Shown: positions 17,476-25,074, numbered from the stretch's first letter. The stretch: DNA of 28,960 nt from CAYMLL01 sp964390645 (GCA_964390645.1 CAYMLL010000064.1:1-28960), one strand, 5' to 3'. The notes: generated by a model from the sequence alone, not told the origin. Made by a program: numbers and translations.

Positions 17476-18489
17476 CTACTCCCCGGGGGCGCAGAGCGCC
17501 GCGACGATTCTCTGCGCGTCGAAGCGTCCGTTCTCGATGAAGATGTTGCCGGTCTCGTACCCTGCGCTGACGCTGCCGGCCAGGTAGAGGCCGGGGACGT
17601 CCCGCGACTCGAGGGTCTCCGGATCGAGCGAGATCTTCAAGGTCTCGGGATCGGGTCGCAGCCCGCAGCCGCGCAGCAGATCGACGTCGGGGTGGTAGCC
17701 CGTGAGCAGGAAGACCTGGTCGAAGCTCTCCTGCGAGCTCTCGCCTCCTCCGACCGGTGTCAAGATCACGGTTCGGTCGCGGATCTCCGTGACGAGGGTG
17801 TTGAAGAGCGCGCGGATCTCGCCGGCACGGATGCGGTTCTCCACGTCCGGGCGCACCCAGTACTTCACGGTTTCACCGAGCGCGTCTCCGCGGTGCACCA
17901 GGGTGACTTCGGCGTCGTGGCGGTAGAGGTCGAGCGCCGCCTCGCAGGCGGAGTTCCTCCCGCCGACGACGAGCACCCGCCGGCCCGCGTAGGGATGCGG
18001 CTCGCTGTAGTAGTGGCTGACGTGGGGAAGGTCCTCGCCGGGGATATCGAGGCGATTCGGATGGCCGAAGTAGCCCGTCGCGAGGATGACCCGACGCGTG
18101 ACGTATTCTCGACTCCCGTCGCGGCTCTCGGTGCAGACGCGGAATGCGTCCTCGGCCCCGTCGATCCGGGTGACGCGTTCGTAGGTGCGGATCGACAGCT
18201 TTTCGACACGTGCGACGGAGCGGTAGTAGTCGAGTGCTTCGGCCCGCGTCGGCTTCTCACGCACGCAGACGAGGGGGTGCTCGCCGATCTCCATCAGCTC
18301 CGGTGTGGTGAAAAACACCATTTGTCCGGGAAACTCGAACACGGAGTTGACGACGCAGCCCTTTTCAATCAGCAGGCAGCGGAGCCCGGCGCGTCGCACG
18401 GTGATCGCACAGGCGAGACCGACAGGACCGCCGCCGACGATGACGACGTCGAAGGGGGGATCAGCGGATTGGGAGCTGTTCTGGGACAT
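17476..18489 (-). CDS. ypdA: YpdA-family FAD/NADP-dependent disulfide reductase-like protein
   Basis: A 337-residue two-Rossmann flavoprotein. The FAD-binding motif is 'GGGPVGLACA' (19-28), the NAD(P)H motif 'VGGRNSACEAA' (175-185), and the family's end signature is 'TGNIFIENGRFDAQRI'. 'FEFPGQMVFFTTPELMEIG' is also typical of YpdA. YpdA (Bdr) reduces bacillithiol disulfide in Firmicutes; in other phyla the thiol partner is uncertain. No CxxC is present, as expected. The position held by a cysteine in the staphylococcal GGGPCG loop is Val23 here, as in other lineages' homologues, so the mechanism may differ. The start is the ATG at 18489, 51 bases after the acylphosphatase stop, making it the last gene of the minus-strand run. 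It converges with the aldolase. Confidence 0.83.
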   Translation of the reverse strand: MSQNSSQSADPPFDVVIVGGGPVGLACAITVRRAGLRCLLIEKGCVVNSVFEFPGQMVFFTTPELMEIGEHPLVCVREKPTRAEALDYYRSVARVEKLSIRTYERVTRIDGAEDAFRVCTESRDGSREYVTRRVILATGYFGHPNRLDIPGEDLPHVSHYYSEPHPYAGRRVLVVGGRNSACEAALDLYRHDAEVTLVHRGDALGETVKYWVRPDVENRIRAGEIRALFNTLVTEIRDRTVILTPVGGGESSQESFDQVFLLTGYHPDVDLLRGCGLRPDPETLKISLDPETLESRDVPGLYLAGSVSAGYETGNIFIENGRFDAQRIVAALCAPGE

Positions 18490-18540
18490 GATGTTAGGAG
18501 TCGTGAGTCTCCTGGAAAGTCGTCCAAGGTCGGGGAAACG

Positions 18541-18846
18541 TCAACCACGAATGTCGAAGCTCGACGGCAGCTCCTCGAGTGCCTCCTCGTCACGTGTCTT
18601 CACGCCGGTGACTCTGGAGAGCGGTGAGCCTCTGGAGCACCAGCGGAGAATGCTCGCGACCTCGTCCTCGCTGCCGTCGAAGAGGGCCTCGACGCGTCCG
18701 TCGGGCAGATTTCGCACCCACCCGCGGATCTCGTTCGCCCTCGCCTGGTGCCGGGTGTGGTACCGGAATGCGACGCCCTGGACGTGCCCCGAGATCGTCA
18801 CGCGAACGCGGCGTCGACGGCTGTCGCGGCTTCGGTCGTCGCTCAC
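18541..18846 (-). CDS. acyP: Acylphosphatase
   Basis: A 101-residue small cytoplasmic enzyme that hydrolyses acyl phosphates such as acetyl phosphate and 1,3-bisphosphoglycerate. 'VRVTISGHVQGVAFRYH' contains the phosphate-binding loop with catalytic Arg28, and 'GWVRNLPDGRVEALFDG' carries catalytic Asn46; both signature patterns are intact. The first 12 residues are an extra basic stretch (SRDSRRRR). GTG at 18846 is chosen because it gives a GTGA overlap with the tctA stop and has GAGGGAG about 8 bases upstream. The frame remains open further upstream inside tctA, which is only coincidence. Translational coupling to a transporter gene is not a known theme for this family. Confidence 0.9.
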   Translation of the reverse strand: MSDDRSRDSRRRRVRVTISGHVQGVAFRYHTRHQARANEIRGWVRNLPDGRVEALFDGSEDEVASILRWCSRGSPLSRVTGVKTRDEEALEELPSSFDIRG

Positions 18847-20372
18847 GGCCGCGGCTCCCTCGACCTTCGTCGGGTGCGGAAGATCGTCGGTGAGAGCCAC
18901 AGAGCGATGGTCGTCACGCCAAGGACCCCGGCGACAGGACGGCTGAAGAAAGCGAGTATCGAGCCATCCGACGCTATGAGGCCCTGGATCAGCTTCTCCT
19001 CGAGTGGTCCTCCGAGCACCAGTCCGAGGACAACCGGGCCGAGCGGCACCTTGTGTCGATCGAGGACGAATCCGAGCAGGCCCATGACGAGCATGACGCC
19101 GACGTCGAAGTAGGTGGCACGGAACGCGAAGGAGCCGACGATGGTGAAGAGGAGCACGCACGGCAGCAGGATGCGCTGCGGCAGACGAACGAGGGTCGTG
19201 CCTGCGCGAATCGCCAGGAGACCGAGAGGGATGAGCACGAGGTTCGCGGCGATGAAGAGCAGGTAGATCGAGTAGACGAGAGTTCGCTGCTCCGGGTTCT
19301 CGAAGATGTCGGGGCCGGGTACGATCTTCTTCATGTAGAGAACGCTGATGACCAGCGCGGTGACCGAGTCGCCCGGGATACCGAAGACGAGCGCGGGAAT
19401 CCAGGCGCCCGCTATCGCCGAGTTGTTGGCGGCGGTCGCGTCGGCGATACCGTCGAGTGACCCTCGGCCGTAGCTGTCCCTCCTCTTCGAGAATCTCCTG
19501 GACGCGGCCAGCGAAACCCACGCGGCGATGTCGGCGCCGGCACCGGGCAGCATGCCGATCAAGGAGCCGATGGAGGTCGAGCGCAAGGTGTGCCAGGGGC
19601 GGCGAAGAAGACGCGGCTTCACCCCGGCGAAGGTGCCGTGGTCGGAGAGTTCCTTCACCGGGGGCGGCAAGGTCGCCGCGTCGAGAGCGCTGCGCGGCCT
19701 CAGGACGCCACGCAGGATCTCCGAGACGCCGAAGAGCCCGACCATCGCCGGGATGAACTCGATGCCGCCTTTCAGAGCCGCGCTGTCCCCGGCGAAGCGT
19801 GCGGTCGAGTAGACCGTGCCGAGTCCGATCGTCGAGATTCCGAGCCCGAGGCCGAGCGCCAGCGCGCCCTTCAGCGCGGATCCACGCGAGACAATCGCGG
19901 CGCAGCTGAGGCCGAGGACGTAGAGCCAGAAGTACTCGTAGTAGGTGAAGCCGACCGCGATTCGTGCCAGCGGCCGAGCCAGGAACATCAGGACGATCGC
20001 GCCGAAGATACCTCCGACGACGCTGAACGCGAGCGCGACGCCGAGTGTCTGACGCGCGCGGCCCTGCATCGCGAGGGCGTGCGCGTCCTCCGCATAGGCC
20101 GCGGAGGACGGGGTTCCCGGCATGCGCACGAGCGTCGTCGGGATGTCGCCCGAGAAGATCGCGCAGGCGACGAGCGTCACGACCGCTGCGAAGGCGAAGA
20201 TCGTCGGCTGAGTGTAGGTCAGTGGAATGAGGAGCGCGACGGCCATCGTTGCCGTGAGGCCCGGCACCGCGCCCATGAAGAGGCCGTAGAACGCGGCGGC
20301 GACGATCGTCGCGAGAACGCGCCAGTCGAGAAAGACCTGGGAGAAGGCGTCCTGTATCGAGACGAAGTCCAC
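18843..20372 (-). CDS. tctA: Tripartite tricarboxylate transporter large membrane subunit TctA
   Basis: A 509-residue permease with about 11-12 membrane segments, the translocating subunit of a secondary, binding-protein-dependent carboxylate transporter. Family motifs: 'GAVPGLTATMAVALLIPLTY' near the N-terminus, 'GDIPTTLVRMPGTPSSAAYA' (the conserved PGTP loop), 'SIGSLIGMLPGAGADIAAWV' and 'IPALVFGIPGDSVTALVI' (repeat of the PG motifs). GTG at 20372 starts the family's normal N-terminus ('VDFVSIQDAFSQVFLDW') 7 bases after the upstream stop; the frame is open to 20414, which would overlap the fusion gene. The ribosome site is weak, consistent with coupled translation. Charged C-terminus 'RTRRRSREPRP'. 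Confidence 0.93.
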   Translation of the reverse strand: MDFVSIQDAFSQVFLDWRVLATIVAAAFYGLFMGAVPGLTATMAVALLIPLTYTQPTIFAFAAVVTLVACAIFSGDIPTTLVRMPGTPSSAAYAEDAHALAMQGRARQTLGVALAFSVVGGIFGAIVLMFLARPLARIAVGFTYYEYFWLYVLGLSCAAIVSRGSALKGALALGLGLGISTIGLGTVYSTARFAGDSAALKGGIEFIPAMVGLFGVSEILRGVLRPRSALDAATLPPPVKELSDHGTFAGVKPRLLRRPWHTLRSTSIGSLIGMLPGAGADIAAWVSLAASRRFSKRRDSYGRGSLDGIADATAANNSAIAGAWIPALVFGIPGDSVTALVISVLYMKKIVPGPDIFENPEQRTLVYSIYLLFIAANLVLIPLGLLAIRAGTTLVRLPQRILLPCVLLFTIVGSFAFRATYFDVGVMLVMGLLGFVLDRHKVPLGPVVLGLVLGGPLEEKLIQGLIASDGSILAFFSRPVAGVLGVTTIALWLSPTIFRTRRRSREPRP

Positions 20373-20379
20373 GAGACGT

Positions 20380-21663
20380 TTACCGGAATAGTTCGCCGCG
20401 CGGCAGAGGGACACCCAGCGAGGCTGAGAACACGTAGTACACGACCGTCACGAGAACTACCGTGATCGCGGCGCTGACCCGGAGCCGATTTCCGAGCGCC
20501 AGGAGATTGACGAGGAGAAGCAGCATGGACGAGATGACGAACCCGAGCCACGGGGTGAGCAGCAACCAGCCGATGACCGAGGCGACGACGATCACCGGAG
20601 CGATGTGACGGCGGTCAGACCCGATCAGCAGTCCTGCCAGCACGGCGAGAAGAACGCAGCCGATGGCGCGCGGATAGAGCATCGGGCCGTAGTCGCTCTC
20701 GAAGAGCTTGGCGAACTTCTCGTCGGTCAGGAGTCTGCCCATCTGTGCGTCCATCGTCGCGAAGCTCGAGTCGAGCTGCTCCCCCTCCTCGATCGCGATG
20801 CCGAAGCCGCGGGACGTCATGAAGCCGGTGAAGCCCTCCTCCTTGACGATCTTCCGGAGGGCCGTGCGCAGCCTGTCGACGATCACGTCCGGCGTCCCGG
20901 CCGGAACGCCAAGCGCGCGCCAGCCGCCGAGGGTCCAGTCGATGCCCTGTTCCTTGAACGTCTTCACGTCCTCGAAGCCGGCGACCCGCTCGTCGGCCAT
21001 CACACCGAGGCCCCGGACGCGACCGGCGTCGATTAGCGGTCCGGCCTCCGGAAGGCTGCAGCAGACCATGTCGAGCCCGCCGGCGACGAGCTCGCGCAGC
21101 GACGGGCTCGCCCCGCGTGTAGGGATCCACTTGACGGTGGCGGGATCGAAGCCGCTGGCGTCGAGCCAGCCGGCGAACCCCAGATGCCACGTCGCGCCCT
21201 TCGCCGTGCCCGAGCAGGTGAGCTCGCCGGGACGTCGGCGGATCTCGGCCTCGAGCTCCCTCAGCGTGTTCCACGGTGTGTCGGTGCGGACGAGGAGGGC
21301 GGCCGAGTCGCGGTTGAGCATCATCAGTGACGTGAAGCTGTCGCAGCGGATGTCCGTCAACCCGCGCCAGTGGAGCATGTTGAGCTCCGCGGTCATCATC
21401 GTCAGCGTGTGTCCGTCGGCTCTGGCGCCGGCGCCGTAGCTGTGTCCCGTGACGCCCTGGCCACCCGTCTGGTTGACGACGTTGAACGGCGTGTCGAGCT
21501 TCTGTTCGAGGAGCATCGCCAGCTGGCGCGAGAGCCCGTCAGTGCCGCCACCGGCGGACCAGGGGCAGATGATGGTGACCGGGCCGTTCGGGTAGGCGTC
21601 TTCGCCGTGCGCACGGGGCACAGCGAAAGGGATGGCGCAGAGGAGCAGAGGCCAGCGGGACAT
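20380..21663 (-). CDS. TctC-TctB fusion: solute-binding protein joined to small TTT membrane subunit
   Basis: A 427-residue protein with two parts. Residues 1-20 form a signal peptide or anchor (MSRWPLLLCAIPFAVPRAHG). Residues 24-315 are a TctC/Bug-type periplasmic binding protein: 'YPNGPVTIICPWSAGGGTD', 'VVNQTGGQGVTGH', 'ELTCSGTAKGATWHLG', 'GGLDMVCCSLPEA', 'TFKEQGIDWTLGGWRAL', 'VPAGTPDVIVDRLRTALRKI'. Residues about 330-427 are a TctB-like module with four hydrophobic segments ending in the TctB hallmark 'YYVFSASLGVPLPRGELF'. Basic loops SDRRH and NRLR put those loops in the cytoplasm, so the binding domain would be outside, as needed. No separate tctB or tctC lies in the window, and the frame is continuous, so this looks like a true fusion. 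It sits 7 bases before tctA. Confidence 0.86.
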   Translation of the reverse strand: MSRWPLLLCAIPFAVPRAHGEDAYPNGPVTIICPWSAGGGTDGLSRQLAMLLEQKLDTPFNVVNQTGGQGVTGHSYGAGARADGHTLTMMTAELNMLHWRGLTDIRCDSFTSLMMLNRDSAALLVRTDTPWNTLRELEAEIRRRPGELTCSGTAKGATWHLGFAGWLDASGFDPATVKWIPTRGASPSLRELVAGGLDMVCCSLPEAGPLIDAGRVRGLGVMADERVAGFEDVKTFKEQGIDWTLGGWRALGVPAGTPDVIVDRLRTALRKIVKEEGFTGFMTSRGFGIAIEEGEQLDSSFATMDAQMGRLLTDEKFAKLFESDYGPMLYPRAIGCVLLAVLAGLLIGSDRRHIAPVIVVASVIGWLLLTPWLGFVISSMLLLLVNLLALGNRLRVSAAITVVLVTVVYYVFSASLGVPLPRGELFR

Positions 21664-21812
21664 GGAGGTGCATGATAGGGGAAGAGCGAAAGGAGGGAAG
21701 ATGTTTCGCGGCAGGGCGCGACCGGGACGTCGGCCGAGCAGGCCGGCCTCGGTGTCCGCGAGAGCCTCTTCCGGCCGGCAGCGCTCCGGGACGGGGCGTC
21801 CGCAGACCGGCG

Positions 21813-22817
21813 TCACCGCTGCCGTGACCGGTGCCGTCCGTCGTCGGGCTCCGAGACGCCACTGCCGAGCAGGATCATCTCGAGCTGGATCTGCGTGGCG
21901 ACGTGGAGATCGACCGGCTCGAGATCGTACTCGGCTTCCAGACGCTCGAGTGCTCCGGGCCGTCCGGCCGCGAGCTGCGCCGCCGCCTCGGGCAGCGCGT
22001 CCTTCACCGCCAGGAAGTTCGCTCCCGGAACGTCGGAACCCGGCGGGGTGGGCCGCACGCGGAAAAGCGGCACCTCGCTGACCATGCACAGCGGCTCGCC
22101 GCCGAAGGACGCGACCGTCTCCATCGACGACGGGCGGAACTTCGAGGCCTCCGTGGATTCGCCGAGCGCCTCGAAGTGTTCGCGCATGGCGACGGACGTC
22201 GGTGTCGTCGAGAAGCCGCGGTCGATGCGAGTGAACCCCTTCTCACCGTGACGGTCCCAGTCGTGAAGGCCGACGCCAAGACCCTCCGCGACGCTCGTCA
22301 GGTCGCGGCGCAGCTGCACGGTCGCGTCACGCCGGTCACGATTGATCAGGAACCAGGCACCTTCGGCGATGAACATGCCGTGGAGCGACGCGTGAAAGTC
22401 GTAGGGGCCGCCAGCGCGCAGGAAGCGAGCGACCGCGCTGTTCTCCGGGCGGACGCCGGGGTCGTTAGCATCGCGGGGGAACCCGAACTCGACATCGTCG
22501 CCCGGACGTTCGCGCACCACGTTGGCGATGCAGTCGCGCAGCGAGAAGGGCGTCGACTCGGTCCACGATGCGTTGCGCGCGGCTCCGTCGGGATTGACAT
22601 GCGGGCAGACGCGCCATGTGGCTCGTTCCAGGAGCGGCCGCGCCTTCTCCGCGTCTGCGAGCCAGGCACAGAGCTTCGTGAGCGTGACGGGGCCGACGGG
22701 CTCGTCGGCATGCGCGCCGGCGATCAACGAGATTCGCAGCGGGCCGTCGCCGAACGCCGCCCCCAGGATCCGGCCGCCCTCCCGCGCGAGCCCCAATTCC
22801 GGCAAGCCCCCCGGCAA
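21813..22817 (-). CDS. M14-type zinc carboxypeptidase / succinylglutamate desuccinylase-like protein
   Basis: A protein of about 334 residues. 'LIAGAHADEPVGP' gives zinc ligands His36 and Glu39, 'HVNPDGAARN' is the usual following motif, 'DFHASLHG' gives the third ligand (His142 or His146), and Glu248 in 'VSEVPLF' is the likely catalytic base. This matches the M14 peptidase/AstE-aspartoacylase fold; the bond cleaved could be a peptide (for example a murein peptide) or an N-acyl amino acid. No signal peptide is evident. The start is uncertain: an in-frame TAG lies just upstream of the TTG at 22817, and further TTGs follow at codons 5 and 8; no ATG or GTG precedes the first motif. It follows the LIM-like gene by 50 bases and precedes the transporter fusion by 149 bases. 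Confidence 0.76.
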   Translation of the reverse strand: MPGGLPELGLAREGGRILGAAFGDGPLRISLIAGAHADEPVGPVTLTKLCAWLADAEKARPLLERATWRVCPHVNPDGAARNASWTESTPFSLRDCIANVVRERPGDDVEFGFPRDANDPGVRPENSAVARFLRAGGPYDFHASLHGMFIAEGAWFLINRDRRDATVQLRRDLTSVAEGLGVGLHDWDRHGEKGFTRIDRGFSTTPTSVAMREHFEALGESTEASKFRPSSMETVASFGGEPLCMVSEVPLFRVRPTPPGSDVPGANFLAVKDALPEAAAQLAAGRPGALERLEAEYDLEPVDLHVATQIQLEMILLGSGVSEPDDGRHRSRQR

Positions 22818-22867
22818 CGAGACCGGCTACATCGAATCCGGCCCCACCATGCACTCCGCGTCGAGCG

Positions 22868-23680
22868 TCAATTGAGGACGCTGGGCTGCCAGAGGAAATC
22901 GTCTTCGAGCGGCTCGAGGGAGTCCTGCGATGGCTGGCAACCCTCGTGGTACCACGAGCTGTCCCTCTGGACGACCTGTTCGCCGGCCAGCACGCTCGAG
23001 ATGAGGAGTTTGCCGCAGCCGCAGCACCGCTGCTGCAGGACGGAGGAGCTATCGTCCGTGGCGGCGTCGGCGGGGAAGCATCCGACGTCGTTCAACTGCT
23101 CGACAACGGGCTCCGTGGCGAAGCTCGCGAAATGCTGCAGGGCGTCGGGCTGCTCCAGCATCGACTGCAGGCAGGCCAGGAGGTACTCGGGCGACGCGAC
23201 GGTGACCGTCGGAGTCTCAGCGGTCGAATCGTCGTCGTTGCTCTGCGTCGCCTCGTCTTCTCGCGTTGACGTGCTGTTCCGTGGCTCCGGCAAGTCACCG
23301 CCGGCGTCGGGTGTCTCGCCGGTCACAGGAACCGTGCGGATTGCCTCGATCTTGCCGTGCAGTACGCCGTGGACCTGCACCTCGACGTGGCCCGCGAAGA
23401 GCTCGTCGATCTTCCTCAGCAGCTGGTGCTGGGATTCTTCGAGCTTCGAGAGGCTGCTCTTGGCGTCGCCGTCGCTCTTTGCAGCGCCAACGCTCTCGGA
23501 GTCGCCAACGCTCTCGGAGTCGCCAACGCTCTTGGCGTTGCTCTTGGCGTCGCCGTCGCTCTTGGCGTCGCCGTCGCTCTTGGCGGCGCCGTAGGCCGTG
23601 TCGAGCTTCTTGCGCAGGGCTTCGACCTCGACGAGCTGGCGGTGCAGCTCGCGCACAAAGTCCTTGTGACCCCAGACCAT
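22868..23680 (-). CDS. Uncharacterised protein with hexapeptide repeats and a LIM-like zinc motif
   Basis: A 270-residue protein I do not recognise. Order: an amphipathic coiled-coil-like start (residues 7-30, 'DFVRELHRQLVEVEALRKKL'), a degenerate hexapeptide tract at 33-76 built on SDGDAK, SVGDSE and SVGAAK units, a second helical stretch with a hydrophobic register (77-112), an acidic Thr/Ser/Asp-rich linker (120-160), a helical segment (162-200), and a C-terminal zinc-ligand pattern C219-x2-C222-x22-H245-x2-C248. That spacing and the 'CGCGK' and 'WYHEGC' context resemble the first half of a LIM domain. No signal peptide or membrane segment is visible. ATG at 23680 has GGAG about 5 bases upstream. 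It may be a scaffold or adaptor; this is guesswork. Codon use is GC-rich like its neighbours outside the repeats. Confidence 0.72.
   Translation of the reverse strand: MVWGHKDFVRELHRQLVEVEALRKKLDTAYGAAKSDGDAKSDGDAKSNAKSVGDSESVGDSESVGAAKSDGDAKSSLSKLEESQHQLLRKIDELFAGHVEVQVHGVLHGKIEAIRTVPVTGETPDAGGDLPEPRNSTSTREDEATQSNDDDSTAETPTVTVASPEYLLACLQSMLEQPDALQHFASFATEPVVEQLNDVGCFPADAATDDSSSVLQQRCCGCGKLLISSVLAGEQVVQRDSSWYHEGCQPSQDSLEPLEDDFLWQPSVLN
23460..23590 (-). repeat. In-gene 18-bp tandem repeat tract encoding SxGDxx hexapeptides
   Basis: About seven copies of an 18-base unit (plus-strand form cttggcgtcgccgtcgct, variant with gccaacgctctcggagt) lie head to tail in the uncharacterised gene. Units fall into a DGDAK class and a VGDSE class, and one is shortened to SNAK, leaving the frame intact. 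The near-identity of adjacent copies points to recent slippage or unequal crossover. Confidence 0.85.
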
Positions 23681-23991
23681 TTCAGCTCCGTCCCGTCCTT
23701 GCGGTAGCCAGAATGTGTTGGATCGAGTTCCGGGGGACGGCCGCCCCGGGCACGTTCTACCGGGGCCGGCGAAAACCTCCGAAAGAGTGGAAATCGGCAA
23801 CCAAAACACCCTCGTCGAGGCCTGCGCCGGGAGCCGACCCGGCGGAATTCAATGGCCTCGACCGGCCCGGTCGTCGCCGACGCCAGTCATGATCTCGAAG
23901 AATGAACGCAGATCTTAATCAATCGGCCGGGTGGAATCCAAGCGGAAAAGACCTTCGTGCGACGTCCGAAAAAGTCGAGCGTGGATCGGTT
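23681..23991. other. Coding-free 311-base spacer between apbE and the LIM-like gene
   Basis: No supported gene on either strand. It is less GC-rich than its surroundings in parts (for example near 23905-23925) and contains a nested inverted repeat at 23814-23862. It separates apbE from the next minus-strand gene and should hold the terminator of the former and the promoter of the latter. Confidence 0.5.
23814..23862 (-). terminator. Nested double-stem hairpin downstream of apbE
   Basis: Outer arms gtcgaggcc (23814-23822) and ggcctcgac (23854-23862) pair perfectly over 9 bases; inside them cgccggg (23825-23831) and cccggcg (23838-23844) pair perfectly over 7 bases around a 6-base loop, leaving a 9-base bulge on one side. 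Read on the minus strand it is followed by gagggtgttttggtt, moderately T-rich. It could end apbE transcription or be a leader structure of the next gene. Confidence 0.45.
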
Positions 23992-25074
23992 TCAGGAGGA
24001 ACCGCTGGACTCCCGAAAGCCCGGCTCGCCGATGTGAACGAGCTCGCTGGCGACGCCTCCCCAGGCTCCCGGATCGTTCGTCGCCAGCAGGATCGACGCT
24101 CGGGGCGAGGATCCGGGTGGCGTCCAGGCCTCGACGAGCTTGCGGCCGGCTCCGCCGGGGGACAGCGCGTCGGGACCGAGAACGAAGACCGTCGTCGACA
24201 GCACGTCGCCGATCAGCGCGGAGGTGGTCCACGCCGTCGCGCCCGCGATCGTCTCGACGGGCCGTCCGCTGCGCGGATCGAGGATGTGCCCGATCGTGTG
24301 TCCGTGCCGCTGGATCTGGCGCTCAGCGGCTCCCGATGTCGACACCGCGCCCGCGTCGATGGTGATCTCCGCGAGGGACGACGAGCGATCGTGCGGATGG
24401 ACGATGTCGACACGCCAGCCGTCCTCACCCGGCGGCGAGCCCCAGGCGACGATCGTCGAGCTTCCGAGGAGCACCGCGCCGGTGCGGACGCCACCGTCGG
24501 CGAGCGACCGGGCCAGGCGGTCGGCAACGTATCCTTTGCCGATGCCCCCGAGATCGAGCGCCACTCCCGGGCGGGTGAAGCGGGCCGTCGAGTGGTCGGC
24601 GTCGATCTCCACGAGGTCCATACCACGTCGTTCGAGCAGGGACTCGATCTCGGCGTCGTCGGGCAGCCGGCCTTCCATGTCGTCGAGCCCCCACGCGCGC
24701 ATCAGCGGGCCGACGGTCGGGTCGAAGGCGCCGTCGGTCAGCTCCCAGGCCCGGCGCGAGCACTGCAGGAGCTCGAGAATCTCGGGACCGATCGTCGTAG
24801 CCTGTCGCCCGCCGAGCGTGTTGAGGAGCGACACGTCGCTCTCCGGCTGAAACTTCGACAGGCGCGCCTCGAGCATCTCGAGGAGCGAGAACGCGACGTG
24901 GGCTGCGTCCTCGAGCTCCTCGGTCGTGTGGTCGGCCGTGCCGAGGAGGATCGCGTTCAGGGTGCCGAGCCCGGAAGCCTCGAATCGTCGTAGCCCGGAG
25001 TCGGGGCGAGAGTAGGACTCGAGCAGCGGACGGACGTCCGCCGGCGGCTCCCAGCTCCCTTCGCCGCTGTGCAT
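23992..25074 (-). CDS. apbE: ApbE-type FAD:protein FMN transferase
   Basis: A 360-residue enzyme that covalently attaches FMN to a threonine of target proteins, such as Rnf or Na-NQR subunits. Family motifs are complete: 'EARLSKFQPESDVSLLN' (69-85), 'GAFDPTVGPL' (115-124), 'DLGGIGKGYVADRLA' (174-188), 'STSGAAERQ' (245-253), 'GHTIGHILDPRSGRP' (258-272) and a metal-binding 'DVLSTTVFVLG' (Asp290, Thr294). ATG at 25074 is preceded by only a weak ribosome site; the frame is open for about 650 bases more but that part is the shadow of the DoxX-like gene. No signal peptide or lipobox is seen, unlike most ApbE proteins, so it would be cytoplasmic unless the start is wrong. No obvious flavinylated target (FMN-binding domain) is in the window. 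Confidence 0.88.
   Translation of the reverse strand: MHSGEGSWEPPADVRPLLESYSRPDSGLRRFEASGLGTLNAILLGTADHTTEELEDAAHVAFSLLEMLEARLSKFQPESDVSLLNTLGGRQATTIGPEILELLQCSRRAWELTDGAFDPTVGPLMRAWGLDDMEGRLPDDAEIESLLERRGMDLVEIDADHSTARFTRPGVALDLGGIGKGYVADRLARSLADGGVRTGAVLLGSSTIVAWGSPPGEDGWRVDIVHPHDRSSSLAEITIDAGAVSTSGAAERQIQRHGHTIGHILDPRSGRPVETIAGATAWTTSALIGDVLSTTVFVLGPDALSPGGAGRKLVEAWTPPGSSPRASILLATNDPGAWGGVASELVHIGEPGFRESSGSS

Noticed and set aside
17470..18627. Plus-strand open frame of 385 codons opposite the YpdA-like gene
   Set aside because: It is the complement of a gene with intact FAD and NADP motifs; the translation is acidic and featureless.
21831..23594. Open frame of 587 codons on the plus strand through the M14 peptidase and LIM-like genes
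   Set aside because: It is antisense to two genes with better support (zinc motifs, ribosome sites). Its repeat part is just the complement of the hexapeptide tract.
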